Below are positions 1 through 9,146 of a stretch of 64,000 nucleotides of DNA, one piece after another. The stretch comes from Pseudolabrys sp035718275. GTDB taxonomy: Bacteria > Pseudomonadota > Alphaproteobacteria > Rhizobiales > Xanthobacteraceae. The number at the start of each line of letters is the position of its first letter. Positions within the stretch are counted from its first letter, which is position 1. The position numbers and the translations under genes were made by a program. The stretch is taken from NCBI GenBank assembly GCA_035718275.1, contig DASTHI010000015.1:41662-105661 (forward strand), read 5' to 3'. The notes below the pieces were generated by a model that saw only the letters and a program-made list of their open reading frames with translations, searched no databases and was not told where the DNA came from.

Positions 1-1368
1 GGCGACGCGCGATTCTTCGAAACCGTCGAATTCACGCTGGCGAGAATGAGCGAGGGCGGCATCTACGACCATCTCGGCGGCGGTTTCTCACGATATTCCG
101 TGGACGAAAAATGGTTGGTGCCCCACTTCGAAAAGATGCTCTACGACAATGCACAGCTGCTGGAATTACTTGCGCTTGCCTGGGGGAGGAGCCGCCAATC
201 TCTATTCGCTCAGCGCGCCAGGGAAACCGTCGCATGGCTGAACCGCGAAATGACCACACGCGAGGGCGCTTTTGCCGCTTCACTCGATGCCGACTCCGAA
301 GGCGAGGAAGGCAAGTTCTATGTCTGGTCCTATGACGAGGTGATCCAGGCGCTGGGTGTCGAAGATGGAGAATTTTTCGCACGACATTACGACGTCACGC
401 CAAGTGGAAACTTCGAAGGGCATAATATTCTCAATCGGCTATCGCAAAAGGCCTTCACATCCGACGATGCGGATCGACTCGCATTGCTTCGTTCCAAGCT
501 ACTTGCGGTACGCGACATGCGCGTGCGTCCCGGGCTCGACGATAAGATCCTTGCTGACTGGAACGGCCTTATGATAGCGGCGCTCGTGAACGCGGGGATC
601 ATCTTGGAGGAGCCCGATTGGCTCGCAGCCGCGACCCGGGCATTCAACTTCATTGTCGAAACGATGAGCAGGGGAGACCGGCTTGGGCATTCCTGGCGTG
701 AAGGCATGCTGCAGTCCCCTGGACTGGCCTCTGATTACGCCAACATGATCCGCGCAGCGCTTGCCCTGCACGAAGCGACAGGGAAGCGGGTGTATCTCGA
801 ACACGCATTGAGATGGCAAAACGCTCTCGATAGCCACTATGCGGACGCCGAAACAGGGCGCTACTATCTTTCGGCCGACGATGCGCAGGATCTCTTGTTG
901 CGGCCGCATTCGACGCAGGACGATGCGACACCCAATCCGAACGCGGTAACGGCGCAAAATCTCATCAGGTTCGCCGTGCTTGCGGGAGAGGGCGCCTGGC
1001 GTGACAAAGCCGATCGATTGCTGGAATCGGTACTGTCCATCGCGGGGTCCAATCTTTTCGGTCATGTAGCACTGCTCAATGCTCTCGATCTGCGCTTGCG
1101 CACAGCCGAAATCATTGTCACTGGCCCGGACGCGGCCGAATTTGCGCGGAGCGCGCTCAAGATTCCATTCACTGATCGCATCCTTGTACGGGCCGACAGT
1201 CCCGACGAGCTGCCGACGTCGCATCCCGCGCGTGAAAAGATGACCGCCAGACCCGCGCGAAGTGCCGCATTTATATGTGTGGGCGAGCGCTGCTCACTGC
1301 CGATCACCGAGCCGGATGCGATTTTCGCTCGTGTTGCCGAAATGCGCAGCCCGAGCAGCATCACGTGA
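1..1368 (+). CDS. DUF255 / SSP411 (YyaL)-type thioredoxin-domain protein, 3' part
   Basis: The reading frame is open from the first base, so the gene starts left of the window; 455 codons are visible. The visible part is the catalytic-like (alpha/alpha)6 barrel half of YyaL/SSP411 proteins, recognised by the GGIYDHLGGGFSRYSVD stretch and the HFEKMLYDNAQL stretch near its start. The N-terminal thioredoxin-like domain expected for the family is outside the window. The biochemical function of the family is not settled. The stop overlaps the next gene's proposed GTG start (GTGA), so the two are probably translated together. Family assignment is firm; function is open. Confidence 0.9.
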   Translation, partial: GDARFFETVEFTLARMSEGGIYDHLGGGFSRYSVDEKWLVPHFEKMLYDNAQLLELLALAWGRSRQSLFAQRARETVAWLNREMTTREGAFAASLDADSEGEEGKFYVWSYDEVIQALGVEDGEFFARHYDVTPSGNFEGHNILNRLSQKAFTSDDADRLALLRSKLLAVRDMRVRPGLDDKILADWNGLMIAALVNAGIILEEPDWLAAATRAFNFIVETMSRGDRLGHSWREGMLQSPGLASDYANMIRAALALHEATGKRVYLEHALRWQNALDSHYADAETGRYYLSADDAQDLLLRPHSTQDDATPNPNAVTAQNLIRFAVLAGEGAWRDKADRLLESVLSIAGSNLFGHVALLNALDLRLRTAEIIVTGPDAAEFARSALKIPFTDRILVRADSPDELPTSHPAREKMTARPARSAAFICVGERCSLPITEPDAIFARVAEMRSPSSIT

Positions 1369-2900
1369 AGGCATCGCACTCCGTGTTGCTGCTCCACCGT
1401 GTCAATCCCCGAATTGTTCTTGCTGTTCTCTGCCTTGCGGCATTGTCACCGAGCCTCGTTGTCGAGATTCCGGCTATGGCCGATTACCCGAACCATTTGG
1501 CACGGATGTTTATCCTCAGCCGCGAGGCAGGACCTCACGCAAGCCCATTCTACGAGGTCGACTGGGAGCTCTATCCGAACCTGGCGATGGACCTTCTTGT
1601 TCCGCAGATCGCGAAAGCGATGAGTGTCGAGCACGCAATGCGCCTGTTTCTTCTTGTCTCGCAGCTGCTGATCATCACAGGTGCCATGGCTCTCGAGCGC
1701 AGCGTCAAGGGTCAGACGTCGCTTGGCGGTTTCGCGGCGCTGGCTTTTCTCTACAGCCTGCCATTCGCATGGGGGTTCGTGAACTTTGAATTCGGTCTCG
1801 GACTTGCGCTCTGGTGCATTGCAGCGGCCCTTGCGCTGCAGGAAAAGCGATGGTCATTGCGCTTGGCGGTCCACACTGCCTCCACGCTCGTGCTGTTCAT
1901 GGCGCATTTTTTTGCGCTCGGCGTCTATGGTTTCACCATCGGCGTCCACGAACTGTGGCGCGCCCGCAGCCGGGCTGATGCGCTCCCCGAGCTGGGAGGT
2001 CGCCTTCTGCTGCTCGGCGCGCCGACGCTGCTCCTGCTCGCCCTAATGGTCTCATCGGGAGGCTCCATTGGCGGAAAAGGGACCGATTGGCTTTTTGCCT
2101 ACAAGCCGCTGTGGCTTTTCCGCATCATGAGTGGTTTTAGCCAAACCCTTTCGGCAATTTGCGTCGTGTCTCTTGTAGCCGGAATCTATCTGCTTGCACG
2201 AAACGGCGCGCTCAGATTTGCCGCTTCCGGACCATGGCTCGCGGTGGGCTTTGTTCTGCTCTACATCCTCATGCCGTCGAGGTTGTTCGACACATCCTTT
2301 GTTGATTTAAGGATCATCGTCGCCGCTGCGTTGATCATGCCTGCATTCCTAAACGTCAAGTTTTCGGCGCGTGAATGGAGGCTTGCCTTTGCGATAGGCG
2401 CGGTTCTCATCACGCTCTCCAACATCGCACTCGTGCTTGCCGTGTGGCTTCCCTATCGCGCCGTTTATGCAGACATGATCGAGTCTTTTGGACGAATCAA
2501 GAAAGGATCGACAGTTCTCATCGGGCATTCGGGCGCAGGCAACGATCCACCTTTCAATGATCTAACTGAGTACCCGATCTACAACGCGCCGGTGCTTGCC
2601 GTACACTTCGCGGACGCGTTTGTTCCGAACCTGTTCACCGCGCCGGGCAAACAGCCGGTAAAGCCGCGGCCGAACTATGCCGCTCTCGATATCCCGTATG
2701 GCGGTCCTGTCCCTGTGGCAATTCTCAGCTCCATCGCCGAAGGCACAGCGCCAGCCGCGACGCCGCGATTCATCCGCGATTGGCCCCGGGAATTCGATTA
2801 TCTTTATTTGTTAGGGCCGCGCATTTCCAATCCTTTGCCGAAGCTGCTCGAAGAGATTCAATCATCGCAGCGATTTGTACTGTATCGCGTACGAAAATAA
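1365..2900 (+). CDS. polytopic membrane protein, possibly GT-C fold
   Basis: A 511-residue hydrophobic protein with about ten predicted membrane segments. I chose the GTG at 1365 because it overlaps the upstream stop by four bases (GTGA); the frame is open further upstream, but that would place ~90 bases inside the previous gene. After the first membrane segment comes a short loop with ADYPNHLAR. An acidic residue in this first loop is typical of GT-C glycosyltransferases, so a lipid-linked sugar transferase is possible, but this is inference. The last ~120 residues look soluble and probably extracytoplasmic. I do not recognise a named family. Confidence 0.75.
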   Translation: MKASHSVLLLHRVNPRIVLAVLCLAALSPSLVVEIPAMADYPNHLARMFILSREAGPHASPFYEVDWELYPNLAMDLLVPQIAKAMSVEHAMRLFLLVSQLLIITGAMALERSVKGQTSLGGFAALAFLYSLPFAWGFVNFEFGLGLALWCIAAALALQEKRWSLRLAVHTASTLVLFMAHFFALGVYGFTIGVHELWRARSRADALPELGGRLLLLGAPTLLLLALMVSSGGSIGGKGTDWLFAYKPLWLFRIMSGFSQTLSAICVVSLVAGIYLLARNGALRFAASGPWLAVGFVLLYILMPSRLFDTSFVDLRIIVAAALIMPAFLNVKFSAREWRLAFAIGAVLITLSNIALVLAVWLPYRAVYADMIESFGRIKKGSTVLIGHSGAGNDPPFNDLTEYPIYNAPVLAVHFADAFVPNLFTAPGKQPVKPRPNYAALDIPYGGPVPVAILSSIAEGTAPAATPRFIRDWPREFDYLYLLGPRISNPLPKLLEEIQSSQRFVLYRVRK

Positions 2901-2959
2901 GCCCGAGGCCGCGAACGATTTCGTCGCGGCATGCGCTTTACGCACGGTTCGCCTCGGGC
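2892..2959 (-). terminator. hairpin between convergent genes, likely rho terminator
   Basis: GCCCGAGGC (2901-2909) and GCCTCGGGC (2951-2959) form a perfect 9-bp inverted repeat. A second nested stem, CCGCGA (2909-2914) with TCGCGG (2924-2929), lies inside. Read on the minus strand, downstream of rho, the outer stem is followed by TTATTTTCG, a T-rich tail. It can also serve the convergent membrane-protein gene that ends at 2900. Confidence 0.55.
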
Positions 2960-2981
2960 AAAACGTCCGGCGCGAACCCCT

Positions 2982-4247
2982 TCAGGTGTTCATGGATTCG
3001 AAGAACTCGGCGTTGTTCTTTGTATTGCGCAGCTTGTCGAGCAGGAAATCGATGGCGTCCATCGTTCCCATCGGATTAAGAATTCTGCGCAAGACATACA
3101 TCTTCTTGAGTATCGCCGGATCGGTGAGCAGCTCTTCCTTGCGGGTGCCGGATCGCGTGATATCGATCGCTGGGAAAGTACGCTTGTCTGCCACTTTCCG
3201 GTCAAGGATCAATTCGGAGTTGCCGGTGCCCTTGAATTCTTCGAAGATCACTTCGTCCATGCGGCTGCCCGTATCGATCAAGGCCGTCGCGATGATTGTC
3301 AACGATCCACCTTCCTCGATGTTGCGAGCCGCACCAAAGAACCGCTTGGGGCGCTGCAGCGCGTTTGCGTCGACCCCGCCGGTGAGCACCTTGCCGGAGG
3401 AAGGAACCACGGTGTTATAGGCGCGGCCGAGACGGGTAATCGAATCCAGCAGGATGACCACGTCCCGCTGGTGCTCGACCAGACGCTTTGCCTTTTCAAT
3501 CACCATTTCGGCGACCTGCACGTGGCGCGAGGCCGGCTCATCGAAAGTCGAGGATATCACCTCGCCCTTCACCGAGCGCTGCATGTCCGTGACTTCCTCG
3601 GGGCGTTCGTCGATGAGCAGAACGATGAGGTATGTTTCCGGATGATTGGCCGTAATCGAGTGAGCGATGTTTTGCAGCAACACGGTCTTACCGGTGCGCG
3701 GAGGCGACACTATCAGCGCGCGCTGTCCCTTGCCGATCGGTGCAACAATGTCGATGACACGCGCGGAGAGATCCTTTTTTGTCGGATCATCATATTCCAT
3801 CCTGATCCGCTCGTCCGGATAAAGCGGCGTAAGATTGTCAAAATTAACCTTGTGACGCGCTTTTTCCGGATCTTCGAAATTGATGGTGTTGACCTTGAGC
3901 AAGGCAAAGTAGCGCTCGCCCTCTTTAGGAGAGCGAATATGGCCTTCGACCGTATCGCCGGTCCGCAGACCGAACCTGCGAATCTGACTCGGCGAAACGT
4001 AGATGTCGTCGGGTCCGGACAGGTAGTTCGATTCTGGCGAGCGCAAGAATCCGAACCCGTCTGAAAGGACTTCGACGACGCCCTCGCCGATAATGTCGAC
4101 TTCCTGAGTCGCCAATTGCTTCAGAATCGCGAACATCAGCTCCTGCTTGCGCATGGTGCTGGCATTTTCGACCTGATGTTCTTCGGCGAAAGCGACGAGT
4201 TCGGCAGGCGTTTTAGACTTGAGATCCTGGAGTTTCATTTCCCGCAT
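2982..4247 (-). CDS. rho: transcription termination factor Rho
   Basis: The hexameric RNA helicase that terminates transcription at C-rich unstructured RNA. Its 421 residues match the usual family length. An N-terminal Rho_N helix bundle (about 4-46) precedes the cold-shock-type RNA-binding domain around GFGFLRS (64-70). The RecA-type motor follows with Walker A SPPRTGKT at 181-188 and a Walker B ending in LLDSITR. Start could be Met1 or Met4 (MKLQDLK); both occur in relatives. It lies 254 bp downstream of hemJ on the same strand. That leader holds no gene I can see and might contain the usual autogenous attenuation region of rho, but this is inference. Confidence 0.98.
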   Translation of the reverse strand: MREMKLQDLKSKTPAELVAFAEEHQVENASTMRKQELMFAILKQLATQEVDIIGEGVVEVLSDGFGFLRSPESNYLSGPDDIYVSPSQIRRFGLRTGDTVEGHIRSPKEGERYFALLKVNTINFEDPEKARHKVNFDNLTPLYPDERIRMEYDDPTKKDLSARVIDIVAPIGKGQRALIVSPPRTGKTVLLQNIAHSITANHPETYLIVLLIDERPEEVTDMQRSVKGEVISSTFDEPASRHVQVAEMVIEKAKRLVEHQRDVVILLDSITRLGRAYNTVVPSSGKVLTGGVDANALQRPKRFFGAARNIEEGGSLTIIATALIDTGSRMDEVIFEEFKGTGNSELILDRKVADKRTFPAIDITRSGTRKEELLTDPAILKKMYVLRRILNPMGTMDAIDFLLDKLRNTKNNAEFFESMNT

Positions 4248-4501
4248 GGGGGGCTTACGTCCTTGGGAGCGTTAGCGAAGCTTTGTCAGGCAAAGATTGG
4301 TGCCGTTTTATTTTGCAGAGAGACCGCAGGTCTGAGGTCACGAGGTGTAGGGATTGGGCCTGCAACCCGATGCTGCACCGGCCCGAACACTAGGGAGCCG
4401 GAACGCGACTGCATCCGCCTGCGTTCGGTGGGATGTCATCAAGATAAGTTGAGCCAGGGTTTCGCGCAAGAGGTCGCGCGCAATGGCTGGTCCCGGGTCG
4501 G

Positions 4502-4933
4502 CTAAAAAGGTTTGACCGTGGCCAAGGCTATAATGATGATCAGCAGGACCGTTGGTATCTCGTTGATAATACGATAGAATTTCTTGCTGTGTCGGTTTCG
4601 GTCAAAGCGGAATTCATTTACCCAATGTGCAAATAGGCCGTGCATGACTGTCATCGCGAGGACGGCGACAAACTTGACGTGAAACCAGCCGGCGCCAATC
4701 CACTGTCCCATCAGGAGCAGAACGATCCCCACGATCCAGGTGACGATCATTGCCGGCAGCATGATGTAGGTCAGGAGCCGTTCCTCCATCACCTTGAACG
4801 TCTCCGACTGCTCCGAGCCCGGTGGCGCGGCGGAGTGGTAGACGAACAGGCGCGGCAAATAGAGCATCCCCGCCATCCAGGCGACTACAGCTACAATGTG
4901 GAGGGCTTTGAGCCAGAGATACACGAGGTTCAC
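4502..4933 (-). CDS. hemJ: protoporphyrinogen oxidase HemJ
   Basis: A 143-residue integral membrane protein of the UPF0093/HemJ family, which oxidises protoporphyrinogen IX to protoporphyrin IX in bacteria lacking HemG/HemY. Four hydrophobic segments are visible. The histidine in KALHIVAVVAWMAG near the N terminus and the LPRLFVYH stretch are the family hallmarks; the histidine is a proposed heme ligand. The start overlaps the hemE stop by four bases (ATGA), so it is translationally coupled to an earlier step of the same pathway. This context makes the assignment strong. Confidence 0.93.
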   Translation of the reverse strand: MNLVYLWLKALHIVAVVAWMAGMLYLPRLFVYHSAAPPGSEQSETFKVMEERLLTYIMLPAMIVTWIVGIVLLLMGQWIGAGWFHVKFVAVLAMTVMHGLFAHWVNEFRFDRNRHSKKFYRIINEIPTVLLIIIIALATVKPF

Positions 4934-5979
4934 CCTCTTACGTGCTTGAGCATGCGGTCGACATGCGCAACAGGAGTATCCGGAAGGATCCCGTGTCCCA
5001 GATTGAAGATCAGTGGACCCTCGGCAAGATATGTCATCACCGCGTCGACTTCGCGGTCGAGCGCAGCCCCTCCGGCTAGAAGCGCGACGGGATCAACATT
5101 GCCCTGAACAGGCGCATGTCTCTGCAGCGTATCCCGCGCAATTGCGCGCTCAAATGTCCAATCGATGCCGATCGCATTTACTCCGGTCATCTTCAGATAA
5201 GGAAGCGCCATAGCGCCTGCGCCACGCGGAAAGCCGATAATTCTTGCATTCGGGATGGCACGCCGAACGCCCTCAACAATCCTCTGTGTCGGACCGATGC
5301 ACCACGTCTCGAACTGTTCGGGGCCCAACACCCCGGCCCACGTATCAAAGATTTGTACGCAGTCGGCGCCCGCCGCAAGCTGCCCCACCAGGTAGTCAAC
5401 GGACGCCCGGACCAGACAATCGATTAATCGTCCGAAATTCTCAGGATCGCGATAGGCAAAGAGCCGTGCTGGTGCTTGGTCTGGTGTCGCCGCGCCAGCG
5501 ACCATGTAGGTCGCAACCGTCCACGGAGCACCGCAAAATCCGATTAAAGCTGTATTGGCATCCAACGCGCTACTAACACGGCGAACGGTATCATAAACGG
5601 GCGCAAGTGTATTGGCATCCAATTGCTCGCGCATTCTGCCGAGGTCAACAGCCCCGTTCAACGGCTCCAGTCGAGGTCCTTCTCCGGCCAGAAACTCTAC
5701 CTTCCGCCCGAGCGCCAAAGGCACCACCAGAATGTCCGAAAACAGAATCGCCGCATCAAAATCAAAGCGGCGAACCGGCTGTAATGTCACCTCTGCGGCT
5801 AGTTGGGGGTTGAAGCACAAATCCAAAAACCCGCCCGCTCTTTCGCGCACAGCACGATATTCGGGCAAATACCGTCCCGCTTGACGCATAAGCCAAATCG
5901 GTGGGACCGCTTCGCGCTTTCCTGAAAGAACACGTAGCAGTTTTTTCCCCATAGCTTTCGTTGATCCAATATCGTCCAT
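4930..5979 (-). CDS. hemE: uroporphyrinogen III decarboxylase
   Basis: Cytosolic enzyme that removes four acetate carboxyls from uroporphyrinogen III to give coproporphyrinogen III. The 349-residue length is normal. The N-terminal family signature PIWLMRQAGRYLPEYR lies at 27-42 and carries the substrate-binding Arg residues; FSDILVVP holds the conserved catalytic Asp. It is first in a minus-strand run hemE-hemJ-rho. An internal start at Met10 (MGKKLL) is possible. Confidence 0.97.
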   Translation of the reverse strand: MDDIGSTKAMGKKLLRVLSGKREAVPPIWLMRQAGRYLPEYRAVRERAGGFLDLCFNPQLAAEVTLQPVRRFDFDAAILFSDILVVPLALGRKVEFLAGEGPRLEPLNGAVDLGRMREQLDANTLAPVYDTVRRVSSALDANTALIGFCGAPWTVATYMVAGAATPDQAPARLFAYRDPENFGRLIDCLVRASVDYLVGQLAAGADCVQIFDTWAGVLGPEQFETWCIGPTQRIVEGVRRAIPNARIIGFPRGAGAMALPYLKMTGVNAIGIDWTFERAIARDTLQRHAPVQGNVDPVALLAGGAALDREVDAVMTYLAEGPLIFNLGHGILPDTPVAHVDRMLKHVRG

Positions 5980-6330
5980 AAATACTTATCTAAGAATCTA
6001 TTGTGGTTGTTAGAACGTTGATTGGACTCATGCCTCGCCGTCAACATGGTGTCCACTGTCTGCACATCGGCAATGCACTCTGTCCGAGTAATCCAGAGGT
6101 GACAAAATCCACAACGCGACGCCTAATTTGAAGGCATCTAGCGAGATGTCCCCTGGTGTCCCCAGGCGCGTATTCACATGGCCGCGGAACAAATTCGATA
6201 CGGTCCTGGGTGATCTCCCATCGCCAGTGATGTGGAGGAATTTGAGTTTCTCGCCTGATGACCGCTTGCCTGGAGAGCACAACCATGGCCTTCTCCGGCG
6301 ATATCCACATGCTTTCCGGCAGATATACAG
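5980..6330. other. divergent intergenic region hemE / PPDK regulator
   Basis: A 351-bp gap that must carry promoters for both hemE (minus) and the PPDK regulatory gene (plus). I see short open frames on both strands here, but none has a ribosome binding site or family resemblance. No clear -35/-10 pair or known operator stood out to me. Confidence 0.4.
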
Positions 6331-7164
6331 ATGACCGAAACCGGCTACTTCCATCTTCATCTGGTATCCGATGCAACCGGAGAAACTCTGATCACGGTGG
6401 CGAGAGCAGCCGCGGCGCAATATGCGAATGTGTCGCCGATCGAACATCTCTATCCCATGGTCCGGTCAAAGAAACAGCTCGACCATGCGCTTGCGGAGAT
6501 CTCCGAAGCGCCGGGTCTGGTCCTGTACACGCTTCTCGAGGAAGATCTCATAGCGGCGCTCGAGCAGAAATGCCGTGAGCTCGGGCTGCCCTGCATGTCG
6601 ATCCTTGGACCGGTTTTGCGAGTATTCCAGTCGTATCTCGGTGCGGAAACCATCCACCGCGCAGGCGCTCAGCATGTTCTCAATGCCGAATATTTTCAGC
6701 GGATCGACGCATTGAACTTTACAATGCTGCATGACGACGGCCAACACGTCGAAGGGCTCGAAGAGGCGGATGTGGTTCTGGTGGGCGTTTCGCGAACATC
6801 GAAGACGCCGACGTCGATCTATCTCGCCAATCGTGGTGTGAAGACCGGCAATGTGCCGCTAGTGCCGAACGTCCAGCTGCCGCCTTCGGTTCAGGGGCTC
6901 ACGCGACCGCTAATTGTGGGTCTATATGCGAGTCCAGAACGCATCGTGCAGATTCGGGAAAACCGGCTGCTCGGGTTGAAAGCCCACCGCGACGATGATC
7001 AATATATCGACAAGGCAGCAGTGGCAGAGGAAGTTTCATTCTCGCGACGGCTGTGTGCCAGAAATAACTGGCCGACAATTGATGTTACCCGTCGCTCGAT
7101 CGAAGAAACTGCCGCCGCAGTCATGCGGCTCTTGAGCGAACGTCGCCGCCATCCTGTAAGCTAG
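6331..7164 (+). CDS. pyruvate, phosphate dikinase regulatory protein (PPSR family)
   Basis: Bifunctional ADP-dependent kinase / Pi-dependent pyrophosphorylase of the DUF299 family, which switches PPDK or PEP synthase off and on by phosphorylating a Thr. Its 277 residues are full length. The N terminus FHLHLVSDATGET is the family signature, and a P-loop-like GVSRTSKT sits at 152-159. The target enzyme gene is not in the window. As an alphaproteobacterial protein its target is more likely PPDK than PEP synthase, but sequence alone does not decide this. It is first in a plus-strand run with maf, coaE and dnaQ. Confidence 0.93.
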   Translation: MTETGYFHLHLVSDATGETLITVARAAAAQYANVSPIEHLYPMVRSKKQLDHALAEISEAPGLVLYTLLEEDLIAALEQKCRELGLPCMSILGPVLRVFQSYLGAETIHRAGAQHVLNAEYFQRIDALNFTMLHDDGQHVEGLEEADVVLVGVSRTSKTPTSIYLANRGVKTGNVPLVPNVQLPPSVQGLTRPLIVGLYASPERIVQIRENRLLGLKAHRDDDQYIDKAAVAEEVSFSRRLCARNNWPTIDVTRRSIEETAAAVMRLLSERRRHPVS

Positions 7165-7178
7165 ATTACCGAGGCTTC

Positions 7179-7787
7179 ATGGCGCTTTGGCTTGCTTCTC
7201 ACCCGCTGGTTCTCGCATCCCGAAGCGATGTGCGCGGCAAGATTCTGGCGGCGGCCGGCCTTCGTTTCGAGACAAGGCCCTCATTGGTCGACGAGCGCGC
7301 TCTCGAAGCCGAGGCCGAGATCGAGGATGCCTCAGCCGTAGCACGACATCTTGCCGAGAAAAAAGCGATGGCGGTTGCATCGTCTATGCCGGGACGCATC
7401 GTCTTGGGGGCCGACCAGACGCTCGCACGCGGGGCCCGCCGTTTCACCAAGCCAGCTGACCTTGCCGCTGCGGCCGAGCAGCTTCGAGAATTGCGAGGTC
7501 GGACGCATGAGCTGCATTCCGCGCTCACTCTGGTAAGCGACGGCACGTTGTTGTTCTCGTGCGTGGAAACGGCGAAACTGACGATGCGTGATTTCTCCGA
7601 TCGGTATCTCGAGAATTATCTCGGCATGCTGGGCGATGCCGCTCTCAAAAGCGTCGGCGGGTATCAGCTCGAGGGGATCGGAATTCATCTGTTCGAGCGG
7701 ATCGAAGGAGACTATTTCACGATTCTCGGCCTTCCGTTGCTTCCACTGCTGGACTTCCTACGCCAGAAAAAGCTCCTCGATGGCTAG
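7179..7787 (+). CDS. maf: Maf-family nucleoside triphosphate pyrophosphatase
   Basis: A 202-residue Maf protein, which hydrolyses non-canonical or methylated nucleotides to monophosphates as house-cleaning. The N-terminal signature LVLASRSDVRGKIL matches the family's ASxSxxR phosphate loop; VLGADQTL contains the catalytic Asp, and KSVGGYQLEG is the C-terminal motif. Relatives are of the YceF subtype, judging by A/SxDVR and the lack of an obvious dTTPase signature, but the exact substrate cannot be read here. It ends just before coaE. Confidence 0.92.
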   Translation: MALWLASHPLVLASRSDVRGKILAAAGLRFETRPSLVDERALEAEAEIEDASAVARHLAEKKAMAVASSMPGRIVLGADQTLARGARRFTKPADLAAAAEQLRELRGRTHELHSALTLVSDGTLLFSCVETAKLTMRDFSDRYLENYLGMLGDAALKSVGGYQLEGIGIHLFERIEGDYFTILGLPLLPLLDFLRQKKLLDG

Positions 7788-7821
7788 CATACGGACGCGC
7801 CCACGCTCAGGTGCAAATGAT

Positions 7822-8421
7822 ATGTTTGTCCTCGGCCTCACCGGTTCGCTCGGTATGGGCAAATCGACGACCGCACGATTCTTTGCCGAAGAAGGTGTCC
7901 CGGTTCATGATGCGGATGCAGCGGTTCATCGCTTGTACGAAGGCGAAGCTGCGCCCCTGATCGAAGCCGCGTTCCCCGGCACGACCAGCGACGGCAAGGT
8001 GGACCGCGACAAGCTTGCAGCTAGGGTGCTAAGCGATCCCGCGCGCATCAGCAAGCTGGAAGGCATTGTCCATCCCCTGGTGCGCGCCGCCGAGGAGCAG
8101 TTTCTGGCCGATGCGAGAGCCAAAAATGCACCCCTGGTGGTGCTCGATATTCCACTTCTGTTTGAAACCGGAGGCGAAGCCCGTTGTGATGCCGTGGTTG
8201 TTGTCTCAGCCCCGGCGGACGTGCAACGAGCGAGGATTCTGGCACGGCCAGGAATGAATGAGGAGAAGCTGGCCGCAATGCTGGCCAGGCAGATGCCGGA
8301 CGCCGAAAAGCGGCACCGCGCCGATTTCGTCGTGGATACGTCACAGGGATTCGAGGCCGCGCGGGCGCAGGTGCGTGATATTCTCGCGCGCATCGCTACA
8401 ATGGAGAACCGACGACGCTGA
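7822..8421 (+). CDS. coaE: dephospho-CoA kinase
   Basis: Phosphorylates the 3'-OH of dephospho-CoA, the last step of coenzyme A synthesis. The start ATG at 7822 gives MFVLGLTGS with Walker A GSLGMGKST at residues 8-16, as expected near the N terminus; total 199 residues. An in-frame ATG at 7780 would overlap maf by 8 bases and add a 14-residue non-conserved tail, so I did not use it. PVHDADAAVH and VLDIPLLFE are the conserved substrate motifs. Another CoA gene, coaA, lies ~11 kb away. Confidence 0.95.
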   Translation: MFVLGLTGSLGMGKSTTARFFAEEGVPVHDADAAVHRLYEGEAAPLIEAAFPGTTSDGKVDRDKLAARVLSDPARISKLEGIVHPLVRAAEEQFLADARAKNAPLVVLDIPLLFETGGEARCDAVVVVSAPADVQRARILARPGMNEEKLAAMLARQMPDAEKRHRADFVVDTSQGFEAARAQVRDILARIATMENRRR

Positions 8422-8440
8422 TTCTCCATCCCGAAGACCC

Positions 8441-9142
8441 ATGCGCGAAATCGTTCTCGATACGGAAACGACCGGGCTCGATCCGGCGCAGGGACATCGA
8501 CTTGTCGAACTCGGCTGTGTCGAGCTGCTCAACCGCATCCCAACCGGCGCCGCGTTTCACGCTTATATCAATCCCGAACGCGACGTGCCGCCGGAAGCCT
8601 TTGCAGTTCATGGGCTCTCCGCGGATTTTTTGAAAGCGCACAAGCGCTTCGTTGAGATCGCCGACGAGTTCCTTGATTTCATTGGTGATGCGCCCTTGGT
8701 CATTCACAATGCGAGCTTTGACCATGCATTTCTTTGTGCCGAACTCAAGATTGCCGATCGCAGGCCGATCGCGCCCGACCGGCTCATAGATACGCTCCTG
8801 CTTGCGCGCCGCAAACATCCTGCAGGCCCGAACCGACTCGACGATCTGTGCTTGCGTTACGGCATTGACAATTCGCGGCGAAATAAACACGGCGCTCTGC
8901 TAGATGCGGAGATTCTTGCGGAAGTCTATGTCGAACTCATCGGTGCAAGACAGGCCCAACTGGGACTTACAGAGATCAATGACCGGCCGGTCGCCAGCGT
9001 CAACGAAAAGAACGCGATTCGCACGCGCCCCACGCCGCTTCTGCCACGATTGAGTGAAGCCGAGATCGCGGCTCATCGCGAATTCGTGACGAGTCTGGGC
9101 GAAAACGCGCTGTGGCTTCGCTATCAGCCGGACACGTTGTGA
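8441..9142 (+). CDS. dnaQ: DNA polymerase III epsilon subunit (proofreading exonuclease)
   Basis: A 3'-5' exonuclease of the DEDDh class that proofreads for the replicative polymerase. With the ATG at 8441 the protein is 233 residues and begins MREIVLDTETTGLD; Asp7 and Glu9 form ExoI. HNASFDHAF is ExoII, and HGALLDAEILAEVY carries ExoIII with the His-x4-Asp pair. The C-terminal tail ends LWLRYQ, a short region likely to contact the alpha subunit. The position after coaE and before secB is conserved in relatives. Confidence 0.95.
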   Translation: MREIVLDTETTGLDPAQGHRLVELGCVELLNRIPTGAAFHAYINPERDVPPEAFAVHGLSADFLKAHKRFVEIADEFLDFIGDAPLVIHNASFDHAFLCAELKIADRRPIAPDRLIDTLLLARRKHPAGPNRLDDLCLRYGIDNSRRNKHGALLDAEILAEVYVELIGARQAQLGLTEINDRPVASVNEKNAIRTRPTPLLPRLSEAEIAAHREFVTSLGENALWLRYQPDTL

Positions 9143-9146
9143 GACG

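Noticed and set aside
2931..4064. Long plus-strand open frame (~377 codons) opposite rho
   Set aside because: It is fully antisense to rho, has no family resemblance or ribosome site, and arises from the GC-rich codon bias of the rho gene.
5980..6330. Search for Irr/Fur box near hemE
   Set aside because: TTAGAACG and similar half-sites occur, but no inverted partner at the right spacing was seen.
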